A stretch of 57,735 bases of DNA from CAYVXE01 sp964455375 (GTDB lineage: Bacteria > Zhuqueibacterota > Zhuqueibacteria > Oceanimicrobiales > Oceanimicrobiaceae). The stretch spans positions 1 to 57,735 of the forward strand of contig CAYVXE010000017.1 in NCBI GenBank assembly GCA_964455375.1, read 5' to 3'. Position 1 is the stretch's first letter. Each line of letters opens with the position of its first letter. The notes beneath the pieces are model-generated. The model saw only the letters and a list, made by a program, of their open reading frames with translations. It was not told where the DNA came from and ran no database searches. The position numbers and the translations under genes were made by a program. Shown here in pieces: positions 1-7,826 of this stretch.

Positions 1-139
1 TTAATTTGCTTAATCTCTTGTAATAGCATGATTCAATATCCAAGGGTTTCTTAACTTGATTTAAAAGTCCGCAGGAAAATCAAAGGTAACAAATCCTCCC
101 TGTGGGGTTGTCTAAAAAACTTGCTAAGGGACTGTAACA

Positions 140-192
140 CGACATTTATATCGTCGAGCTTGGGGCAAATTTCTCGACATAAATGTCGAGCT
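140..192. repeat. Paired palindromic repeat after the polysaccharide locus
   Basis: Two related copies of a short palindromic unit lie side by side: cgacatttatatcgtcgagct (in two parts, 140-150 and 151-160) and cgacataaatgtcgagct at 175-192. The second contains a perfect dyad, ctcgacat-aa-atgtcgag (173-190). It lies just past the stop of the last gene of the polysaccharide locus (on the minus strand). It could act as a transcript-end hairpin, but no T-run follows, so a REP-like intergenic repeat is as likely. The rest of 1-212 shows no gene. Confidence 0.5.
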
Positions 193-212
193 ACATATCT
201 CTATTGCCTCTC

Positions 213-2030
213 CTAATCTAAATCAAATTCCTTCTGCCAGTCCGAATCGTTTTGCAACGGTTGCTGGTCTTTTTTATCCAACAAATAGTTCCCCATAATC
301 AGGTAATCCATTTTCGTGCGCATGAAGCAAAGATACGCATCCTCCGGTGTACACACAATGGGCTCGCCGCGCACATTGAACGAGGTGTTGATAATCACCG
401 AGCAACCGTAGGTCTTCTCAAACTCTGAAATCATTTGGTGGTACAGCGGATTGGTCTCTTTATGCACGGTTTGAATGCGCGCCGAATAATCCACATGGGT
501 CACGGCGGGAATATCCGAGCGCACAACGTTCAGTCTTTGCAGGCCGAACAGCTTCGATTCTTCCGGCGTCATTTTTTTCTGCCGCTCTTTCTTAACATCT
601 GCCACCAGCAGCATGTACGGGCTGGGACGGTCGATGTCAAAATAGTCCGACACCTTCTCCGCAAGCACCGACGGCGCAAAGGGGCGGAAGCTCTCCCGGA
701 ACTTTATCTTCAAATTCATGGTTTCCTGCATCTTTGGTGAGCGGGCGTCGCCGATGATGGAACGGCCACCCAGCGCCCGGGGGCCAAACTCCATGCGCCC
801 CTGAAACCAGCCCACCACATGTTCATTGGCAATAAGCTCAGCGATGCTGGAGGGAATCTCTTTATCATCCAATTCGGCGAATGGAATGGCCTGCTCTTTT
901 AAAAAACTGCCGATACGCCCATTTTTGAATTCCGGTCCCAGATACGAACCTGATTGGATGTCATGTTTGCCGTCCACGGTGCGGGGATTCTCCAGATATT
1001 GATACCAGGTAAACAGCGCCGCACCTAAGGCGCCACCGGCGTCTCCGGCAGCGGGCTGAATCCAGATATCGTCGAATATGCCGGCCTGCAACAACTTACC
1101 ATTGGCCACGCAGTTCAGCGCCACACCACCGGCGAGGCAGAGACGCTGCATGCCGGTAACCTTGCGGATATGTTTCCCCATTTTTAGAACCACCTCTTCC
1201 ACGACCTCCTGCACCGAACGCGCCAGGTCCATGTCACGCTGCGTGAGTTTTGATTCAGGCTTGCGCGGCGGTCCGCCAAAGATGTCGTTGAATTTCCGGT
1301 TGGTCATGGTGAGTCCGGCGCAGTAGTTGAAATACGCCATATTCATTTTGAAGGAGCCGTCTTCCTTTACATCGATAAGATGCTCGTAAATCAGGTCCAC
1401 ATATTTTGGTTCCCCGTAAGGCGCCAGTCCCATGACTTTGTACTCGCCGGAATTGACCCTGAAGCCGGTGTAGTAGGTAAAAGCAGAGTACAACAGCCCC
1501 AGTGAGTGTGGGAAATGAATATCGGCATGCAGTTCCAGTGCATTCCCCTTGCCAACGCCGTAACTGGCAGTGGACCATTCTCCAACCCCGTCAATGGTGA
1601 GAAAGGCTGCTTCCGGATAAGGTGACGGGAAAAAGGCTGAGGCGGCGTGTGACTCATGGTGTTCGGGGAAAAGCATGGTTCCTGCAAAGCCTAACTCATC
1701 TTTAATCTGCTCCTTCATCCACAGTTTCTGTTTAATCCACAGCGGCATGGCTTTGAGAAACGATTTGACGCCGAACGGAGCGTATTGCAGGTAGGTTTCC
1801 AGCAGGCGTTCAAACTTCAGAAACGGTTTATCATAAAAGGCCACATAGTCCAGTTTGTCACCCGTAATCCCGCCTTCCTCCAGACAATATTTGATGGCAT
1901 GGGAGGGAAAGTCATGGTCGTGTTTTTTACGGGTGAAGCGTTCTTCCTGTGCTGCGGCGATGATGTTGCCGTCCTGTACCAGACAGGCGGCGCTGTCATG
2001 GTAGTAGGCGGAAATGCCGAGGATGTTCAT
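213..2030 (-). CDS. Carbamoyltransferase (NodU/CmcH family)
   Basis: A protein of about 605 residues, normal length for NodU/CmcH-type O-carbamoyltransferases, which move a carbamoyl group from carbamoyl phosphate (through carbamoyl-AMP) to a sugar or antibiotic hydroxyl. Visible marks are the N-terminal GISAYYHDSAA block, the EHHESHAA metal/adenylate motif near residue 124, GEYKVMGLAPYG, CLAGGVALN, and the C-terminal domain block QGRMEFGPRALGGRS. I start at the ATG at 2030, giving MNILGIS, with a GAG-containing ribosome site 8 bases upstream; a TTG seven codons further out is less likely. Last gene of the polysaccharide locus, so its substrate is probably a residue of the surface glycan; that is inferred from position only. 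Confidence 0.9.
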   Translation of the reverse strand: MNILGISAYYHDSAACLVQDGNIIAAAQEERFTRKKHDHDFPSHAIKYCLEEGGITGDKLDYVAFYDKPFLKFERLLETYLQYAPFGVKSFLKAMPLWIKQKLWMKEQIKDELGFAGTMLFPEHHESHAASAFFPSPYPEAAFLTIDGVGEWSTASYGVGKGNALELHADIHFPHSLGLLYSAFTYYTGFRVNSGEYKVMGLAPYGEPKYVDLIYEHLIDVKEDGSFKMNMAYFNYCAGLTMTNRKFNDIFGGPPRKPESKLTQRDMDLARSVQEVVEEVVLKMGKHIRKVTGMQRLCLAGGVALNCVANGKLLQAGIFDDIWIQPAAGDAGGALGAALFTWYQYLENPRTVDGKHDIQSGSYLGPEFKNGRIGSFLKEQAIPFAELDDKEIPSSIAELIANEHVVGWFQGRMEFGPRALGGRSIIGDARSPKMQETMNLKIKFRESFRPFAPSVLAEKVSDYFDIDRPSPYMLLVADVKKERQKKMTPEESKLFGLQRLNVVRSDIPAVTHVDYSARIQTVHKETNPLYHQMISEFEKTYGCSVIINTSFNVRGEPIVCTPEDAYLCFMRTKMDYLIMGNYLLDKKDQQPLQNDSDWQKEFDLD

Positions 2031-2126
2031 GGGTTTCTCTTTTGGGATCAAATTTTATGAAATATTGAAACTATCGATAAGATAAAGATTATTGCTAACA
2101 AGACCCAGGAACATGAATCATCCGGG

Positions 2127-3062
2127 TTAACTTTGGTAAACATTGTCAACAAACCAGCGATACGTCTGTTCAATTCCACTCTTCAAGTCGATTTTTGCTT
2201 TCCAACCTAACGCATGAATTCGGTTAACATTTAACAATTTTCGCGGTGTTCCGTCCGGCTTAGACGAATCAAACTTCAAATCGCCATTAAAACCAACAAT
2301 CTCCTTAATTAAAAGAGCTAATTCCTTTATGGAAACATCTTCACCCACACCAACGTTTACGATATCTCCTGAATCATACATGTTCATCAGAAATAAACAG
2401 GCATCCGCGAGGTCATCCACGTGCAAAAATTCTCGTTTGGGTGATCCTGTGCCCCATATTTGAACCTGACGTGAGCCAATGGTCTTTGCATGATGAAACT
2501 TATAAATCAGCGCCGGTAAAACATGCGAGGTTTGTAAATCAAAATTATCGTTAGGTCCATAAAGATTTGTGGGCATGGCCGAAATAAAATTTGTTGCATA
2601 CTGCCGGTTATACGATTGACACATTTTAATACCGGCAATTTTCGCGATGGCATACGGCTCATTTGTAGGCTCGAGAATACCCGTCAACAATGACTCTTCG
2701 CATATCGGTTGTTTTGCAAATTTCGGATAAATACAAGAGCTGCCTAAAAACAACAATTTTTTCACACCTTGCAGGTAACTTTGATGAATAACATTCATTT
2801 CAATACATATATTATCATAAATAAATTCCGCAGGATAGGTATCATTGGCAAGAATGCCGCCGACTTTTGCTGCGGCCAAAATTACGTAGTCCGGCTTTTC
2901 TTGCAGAAACAGCGCCTCAACGTGATTTTGATTTCTTAAATCGACTTCCTTTGAGCGCCGGAGTAACAGATTTGAGTAGCCGTTTTTTTGAAGACACCTG
3001 ATAATCGCCGAACCTACCAGACCGCGATGGCCGGCAACAAATATTTTGGAATGTTTTTCCAT
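2127..3062 (-). CDS. fcl: GDP-L-fucose synthase
   Basis: A 311-residue SDR-family epimerase/reductase that converts GDP-4-keto-6-deoxy-D-mannose to GDP-L-fucose using NADPH. The nucleotide-binding motif GHRGLVGS is at residues 11-18, the catalytic serine lies in GSSCIYP (107-113) and the YxxxK pair in YAIAK (137-141). The SHVLPAL segment carries the conserved histidine. It lies 66 bases after gmd, which makes its substrate, so the two form the classical GDP-fucose pair. A second, clearly distinct homologue at 23478-24419 sits beside a ColD-like gene, so this copy is the better candidate for the true fucose synthase. Confidence 0.9.
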   Translation of the reverse strand: MEKHSKIFVAGHRGLVGSAIIRCLQKNGYSNLLLRRSKEVDLRNQNHVEALFLQEKPDYVILAAAKVGGILANDTYPAEFIYDNICIEMNVIHQSYLQGVKKLLFLGSSCIYPKFAKQPICEESLLTGILEPTNEPYAIAKIAGIKMCQSYNRQYATNFISAMPTNLYGPNDNFDLQTSHVLPALIYKFHHAKTIGSRQVQIWGTGSPKREFLHVDDLADACLFLMNMYDSGDIVNVGVGEDVSIKELALLIKEIVGFNGDLKFDSSKPDGTPRKLLNVNRIHALGWKAKIDLKSGIEQTYRWFVDNVYQS

Positions 3063-3128
3063 TATTTTATTTTTTAAAAACTTGACTCACGCAAAACAAC
3101 TTTGAATTTTGAGCCCAAAAGAGGGTCT

Positions 3129-4223
3129 TTAATCCAACTGCTTCATGGCTTTTTCCTTTTGAGCCAATTTCCAATCAGATTCAACCATAATTCCCACCAG
3201 ATCGGTAAAAGATGTTTTGTGCTCCCAGCCCAACTTGCGTTTTGCCTTGCCAGGGTCGCCAATGAGGAGTTCAACTTCCGTTGGACGGTAATAGCGTGGA
3301 TCAACTTCAACGACAAGATCATCAATTTTTAAATTGGTTTCGAAGAGAGAATCACTTATGGAAGCAACCGATGCTTTCTCATTTTCACCATCTCCATGCC
3401 AACGTAACTGAACGCCTAAGTGGTTGAACGCCTCTACAACAAACTCTTTAACCGAGTGGGTTTCACCGGTACCAATAACATAATCATCAGGTGTGTCCTG
3501 CTGTAACATCCGCCACATGGCTTCCACAAACTCAGGGGCATAGCCCCAATCTCGCTTTGAGTTCATATTCCCAAGATACAAAGCGGATTCCAGTCCGGCA
3601 ACGATTCTGGTGACCGCCCGGGTAATTTTTCTGGTTACGAATGTCTCTCCCCGCCGCGGAGATTCATGATTAAATAAAATACCATTGCAGGCAAATAAAT
3701 TGTACGCTTCACGATAATTTACGGTAATCCAATATGCGTACAGCTTTGCAACCCCATAGGGACTTCTAGGGTAAAACGGCGTCGTCTCATTTTGAGGAAC
3801 CGCCTGCACTTTGCCGAACAATTCCGACGTTGATGCCTGATAAAATTTCGATTTCATCCCCGATTCTTTGATTGCATCAAGGAAACGCAAGGTACCGACG
3901 GCGTCAGCCTCTGCTGTGTATTCGGGAACCTGGAAAGAAACGCCGACATGACTCATAGCCGCGAGATTGTAAATTTCATCCGGCTTTACTTTTTCCAGAA
4001 TTCGATTTAAATTCGAAGAATCCGTCAAATCGCCATAGTGCAGAACCATTTTCCGGACTTCTTCATGCGGATCCTGGTAAATATGGTCAATACGGCTGGT
4101 GTTGAATGAACTTGACCGTCGGATGATTCCATGTACCTGGTACCCTTTACTGAGTAGAAATTCTGTTAAATAGCTCCCATCCTGACCGGTAATACCACTA
4201 ATTAGTGCTTTTTTCAAAATCAA
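3129..4223 (-). CDS. gmd: GDP-mannose 4,6-dehydratase
   Basis: A 364-residue extended SDR enzyme that oxidises and dehydrates GDP-D-mannose to GDP-4-keto-6-deoxy-D-mannose. The NADP-binding motif GITGQDGSYL starts at residue 10, followed by HGIIRRSSSFNTSRID and HYGDLTDSSNL. The catalytic set is visible as STSELFGKV and PYGVAKLYAYW, and the substrate region as NHESPRRGETFVTRKI. Length and all motifs are normal. It is the only intact gmd in the window; a decayed second copy is at 26160-26701. Its product can feed fcl directly downstream and, potentially, the ColD/ColC-like pair 20 kb upstream. Confidence 0.95.
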   Translation of the reverse strand: MILKKALISGITGQDGSYLTEFLLSKGYQVHGIIRRSSSFNTSRIDHIYQDPHEEVRKMVLHYGDLTDSSNLNRILEKVKPDEIYNLAAMSHVGVSFQVPEYTAEADAVGTLRFLDAIKESGMKSKFYQASTSELFGKVQAVPQNETTPFYPRSPYGVAKLYAYWITVNYREAYNLFACNGILFNHESPRRGETFVTRKITRAVTRIVAGLESALYLGNMNSKRDWGYAPEFVEAMWRMLQQDTPDDYVIGTGETHSVKEFVVEAFNHLGVQLRWHGDGENEKASVASISDSLFETNLKIDDLVVEVDPRYYRPTEVELLIGDPGKAKRKLGWEHKTSFTDLVGIMVESDWKLAQKEKAMKQLD

Positions 4224-4305
4224 ATCCCTTTAACTTTTAAATAAAAAATACAGGGTAACGTCACAGCAATCAGAGAATGTGGTTTTACCCTGTTTTGTTT
4301 CGATT

Positions 4306-6042
4306 TTATTTTGCTATGACAAACCCGTTACTTTTCATGAAATCCAGAATGATATCGGCATTTTGATCCGGTGAGAATTTTACGGTATCCAGTGTGATTT
4401 CAGGATTTAACGGAGACTCATACGGATCATCCACGCCGGTAAAGTCTTTAATTTCACCTCTACGCGCTTTAGCATAAAGTCCTTTCACATCACGCTGCTC
4501 ACAAACCTCGATAGCGGTGTCCACGAAAACCTCAATAAACCGGTTCTTCCCAATCAAATTTCGAACATCGTTTCTGGTCGCCCGGTAAGGACTCACCGCT
4601 GCACAGATAACAACCCCACCGTGACGGACGATTTCAGCCGCCACAAACCCGATTCTCCGAATATTGGTATCGCGATCTTCTTTGCTGAAACCCAAACCCT
4701 TGGATAAATTGGTTCGTACAACATCCCCATCAAGAACGGTAACCTGACGACCATTTTCCAGCAGCAAAGCAGTCAGCACATCCGCAGTCGTTGATTTGCC
4801 GGCACCGCTTAAACCGGTGAACCAGATACAAGTACCTTCCTTATACTTGGGGGGGTACGATTCAGCTAAAATTTCTGCCACTTCCGGCCGGGTAAACCAA
4901 TCCGGCAACTTTTTGCCATTGCCCAGAAATTCCTCCCGCACCTGCGTCCCGGAAATAGACGCTATCTTGGCATCGGTACTAATTTTTGAGCGTTCTTCAT
5001 ATTTTCCCTCTTCCGGTAAATACACAAGTTCCTGAAAAGGAACCATGCCCACACCAACTTCATCTTTATGCATATCCACTAACTCCTGCGCATCATAAGG
5101 TCCATAAAACGGCTTCCCGGTTGAGTCTTTCCCGGGGCCCGCATGATCACGACCGATAATGATATAATTGGCGCCGTAATTACGGCGAATCAAAGCGTGC
5201 CAAACGGCTTCCCTTGGTCCGGCCATACGCATGGCAAGCGGCAGGAGAGAAAGCAAAATGCGATTCGGCTCGTAGTAGTTTTCGGCCAAAACGCGATAGG
5301 TACGTACTCGTGTAAAATGATCTACATCCCCTGGCTTGGTCATCCCCACGACGGGATGCAGCAGCAGAACTCCGTTCACCTGATCGGCGGCGCGTTTGGT
5401 TAATTCCTCATGTACCCGGTGCAAAGGATTGCGGGTTTGAAAAGCCACAACATTATGAAACCCTTTTTGCGAGAGTTTCGCACGGGTTTCTGCTGGCGTC
5501 ATCCGCAGCCCTTTAAAATCATGATGTTTGGGTAGTTGCAAAACACGAAGTTTACCGGACAGATTTGTCTTCCCCCAACGATGCATTTCTGCTAACAGAG
5601 GATGCCGGAGATCTTTTGTACCCAAAACTTTTTGAGAAACCCCGTCGATGTCCCAATCATACATTTCCTCAACAGTCATCACCGCGAGTAACTCATTTTT
5701 TGAATTACGTAACGCGATGTCTTTATCAAGTTTAATATCATCGTTTGGTTCCACAGGCAAAGTAATCGGAAGTGGAAAAAGTGTTCCATTGCTCAAACGC
5801 ATCTCATCAATCACTCCCTGATGATCTGCTTTCGACATAAATCGATCCAGAGGTGAAAATGCCCCACAAGTGAGTAATTCCAAATCACAGGTCGCTCTCT
5901 CAGAAATCTGAATGGAAGGTAAATGACTGGCGTAATCCTTCACATCAGCGAGTTCTTCATCCGGTACCAGCAAATTTACCAGTTGGCCGCCATACGGACT
6001 GATCAATTCAGCAATTTCAGTTGACTTTGTATGTGTACTCAT
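4306..6042 (-). CDS. Bifunctional sulfate adenylyltransferase/APS kinase (PAPS synthetase)
   Basis: A 578-residue fusion that activates sulfate to APS and then to PAPS. The N-terminal ATP sulfurylase domain spans about residues 1-390, with QTRNPLHRVH at 202-211 and GRDHAGPGKD at 297-306. The C-terminal APS kinase domain (about 400-578) has the P-loop GLSGAGKST at 410-418, LDGDVVRTNL, and GFSKEDRDTNIRRIGFVA. Both active sites look complete. In polysaccharide loci this enzyme normally supplies PAPS to a sulfotransferase, but I see no sulfotransferase in the window. There is also no reductive sulfate-assimilation gene nearby, so a role in glycan sulfation is inferred from position. Confidence 0.93.
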   Translation of the reverse strand: MSTHTKSTEIAELISPYGGQLVNLLVPDEELADVKDYASHLPSIQISERATCDLELLTCGAFSPLDRFMSKADHQGVIDEMRLSNGTLFPLPITLPVEPNDDIKLDKDIALRNSKNELLAVMTVEEMYDWDIDGVSQKVLGTKDLRHPLLAEMHRWGKTNLSGKLRVLQLPKHHDFKGLRMTPAETRAKLSQKGFHNVVAFQTRNPLHRVHEELTKRAADQVNGVLLLHPVVGMTKPGDVDHFTRVRTYRVLAENYYEPNRILLSLLPLAMRMAGPREAVWHALIRRNYGANYIIIGRDHAGPGKDSTGKPFYGPYDAQELVDMHKDEVGVGMVPFQELVYLPEEGKYEERSKISTDAKIASISGTQVREEFLGNGKKLPDWFTRPEVAEILAESYPPKYKEGTCIWFTGLSGAGKSTTADVLTALLLENGRQVTVLDGDVVRTNLSKGLGFSKEDRDTNIRRIGFVAAEIVRHGGVVICAAVSPYRATRNDVRNLIGKNRFIEVFVDTAIEVCEQRDVKGLYAKARRGEIKDFTGVDDPYESPLNPEITLDTVKFSPDQNADIILDFMKSNGFVIAK

Positions 6043-6281
6043 TCTTTCTCCAATTTCAAGTCATTAGGTTTATGTATGAAATTCCATTATTTAATTGTAA
6101 TATCACTATTTTTTATAATGGATTCAACCTTTTTTTAATTACCATCAAAATCATTTTGTGCGTAACGTTTTCATTCTATGTTTAGAAGAGAAACGGTTAA
6201 ATTGCAATCTTAAATGGGCGTTTATGGGCGGACGCCAGATTCGGAATGGCCATAAAATTGGCGGTTTCGTTAAGTCACTAA
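6043..6281. other. Intergenic region without a gene
   Basis: 239 bases between the Wzi-like gene and the PAPS synthetase. I see no reading frame or RNA in it. It contains a tgcgtaacg stretch (6170-6178) that shares a few bases with the dyad upstream of the polysaccharide locus (33185-33214), but without the paired half. It could hold a promoter for the sulfate-activation and fucose genes; none is clear. Confidence 0.4.
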
Positions 6282-7826
6282 CTATTTCAAATTCATCTCA
6301 AGACTGTGATTCATCTGAACACCCACAAGAAACATGAAATTATTTCGATGCCCATCTAAAATATTGTTGTAATTTTTGAATGTCTCATAACCAAAAGAAA
6401 GCGAAACCTGAGCAGATTCGTTCAGAAAATACCTTAACTTTAGATCGGCACGAAAGTGCTTTTCAACTACACCGACAGGAAATTTTTCTTTCTGTATCGG
6501 AAAAACATCTGTCAGGTTGATATCTCCCCGACGTTGAAAAAAACTTTCCAATCGGAGAAGGAACGGAAATAGATTAAAATAATTCAGTTTTACGCCAATT
6601 TTTTCTGTACTGGCGGTTGGAAATCCCAGACTTTTGCCGCGATAATGAAAATTTTCCCATGTGCGACGGGATTGATAGGTCCGGTTCCCGATTCTGGTAT
6701 AAATGAGTTTTGCCTGCAAACCTGGCAACAGGATGTCGGCATTTGAGACGGCCATGGTTAGTCCCAACCGGTCAGGATGCTGTGCCCGGTCATTTTGACC
6801 CGGATTATTATTGATAACAAAGTCGTCAATGAGAAACTGCGTCATGACGCTCCACCGGGGATGCGGCTTAAAATAAACATCAATTGCCCAAATCCCGTTC
6901 ACTTGCAGTTTATCATTTCGTTGTGAGAGGTAAAAGAAATTCGCCGGATTTAAAAAGGCAAATTCAAAATCTCTTCCAGAACCGCCATAAACGGCTAATT
7001 GTGAAAAGGACATCTGCAATCTTTTAGAAAATGAAAAATCGATGCGCTGAGCGCTTAAAAACTTTCTCGCAGCGATTAGAGAATCCGGGAACAGATCATC
7101 CTGAGCGAGCAAATCCTCCAACCGTGTAACTAAAAAACTAAATTTAAACTTTTCCTTCGTATAGGACACCTGCAGATGATCGAAGGTGTAGGAATTGTCG
7201 GATAAGATCAATCCATACTCCTGCAAACCGCCCCAATTTCTCGCCATTCTTCCGGCAAAAAAATCAAAATTTCCAAAAGAAAAATTTGCATAAGCATCAT
7301 TGACCCGGCCATAAATCCATTCCGTGGTATCACCCGCATATAACGGATCATCCTTGTACTCACTATTGATGATCGTGCGGTTAGCAAGGGTAAAATGCGG
7401 CATCAGAACCTGGAAGTGCGCACTGACGTTGTAATGATTTTTAGTCCGGTTATCGAAAAAAAACACATCATCTACAGGCGGACTTTGCAACGCCTTTCGT
7501 GTGGGCAGATTGGAGTCCGACACAATGGAAAAATTCTCGCGGCCGTAAAAGCTGATTTTTCCATACCCCATCTGGGCATAATGTTTTTGGTAGTACCGCC
7601 GCACCAATTTTTGCCACCCTTTTTGATCTTTCAGTTGACGACGTATTTCACCAATCGTGTACGGCTGATTTAACACATGGTCCACATGAATAGTTTGGTT
7701 CGTCAACCAATAATCGATCAGATTGTACGTCCAGTCATCGCTATATAAAAACTGTTTACCTTGCGGTTGTGCAAAACCCACATGCACAAAAGCCAGCAAA
7801 AGTAACAATAAAATTCGGTTCGACAT
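6282..7826 (-). CDS. Wzi-like capsule assembly outer-membrane beta-barrel protein
   Basis: 514 residues beginning with a signal peptide (MSNRILLLLLLAFVHVGFA, predicted cleavage before Gln20). The mature part is rich in alternating aromatic/polar strands, and RNWGG with the following LILSDNSYTFDHLQVSY resembles the Wzi/capsule assembly family. It ends in a beta-strand-like segment. Wzi proteins are outer-membrane barrels that tether capsule at the cell surface. The ATG directly abuts the stop of the sugar transferase (TAAATG), so the two are probably translationally coupled. Family assignment rests on overall character and context rather than on a single diagnostic motif. Confidence 0.7.
   Translation of the reverse strand: MSNRILLLLLLAFVHVGFAQPQGKQFLYSDDWTYNLIDYWLTNQTIHVDHVLNQPYTIGEIRRQLKDQKGWQKLVRRYYQKHYAQMGYGKISFYGRENFSIVSDSNLPTRKALQSPPVDDVFFFDNRTKNHYNVSAHFQVLMPHFTLANRTIINSEYKDDPLYAGDTTEWIYGRVNDAYANFSFGNFDFFAGRMARNWGGLQEYGLILSDNSYTFDHLQVSYTKEKFKFSFLVTRLEDLLAQDDLFPDSLIAARKFLSAQRIDFSFSKRLQMSFSQLAVYGGSGRDFEFAFLNPANFFYLSQRNDKLQVNGIWAIDVYFKPHPRWSVMTQFLIDDFVINNNPGQNDRAQHPDRLGLTMAVSNADILLPGLQAKLIYTRIGNRTYQSRRTWENFHYRGKSLGFPTASTEKIGVKLNYFNLFPFLLRLESFFQRRGDINLTDVFPIQKEKFPVGVVEKHFRADLKLRYFLNESAQVSLSFGYETFKNYNNILDGHRNNFMFLVGVQMNHSLEMNLK

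Noticed and set aside
2109..2132. Imperfect hairpin (acccagg / ccgggtt) at the fcl stop as terminator
   Set aside because: Bulged six-pair stem without a T-run; more likely incidental.
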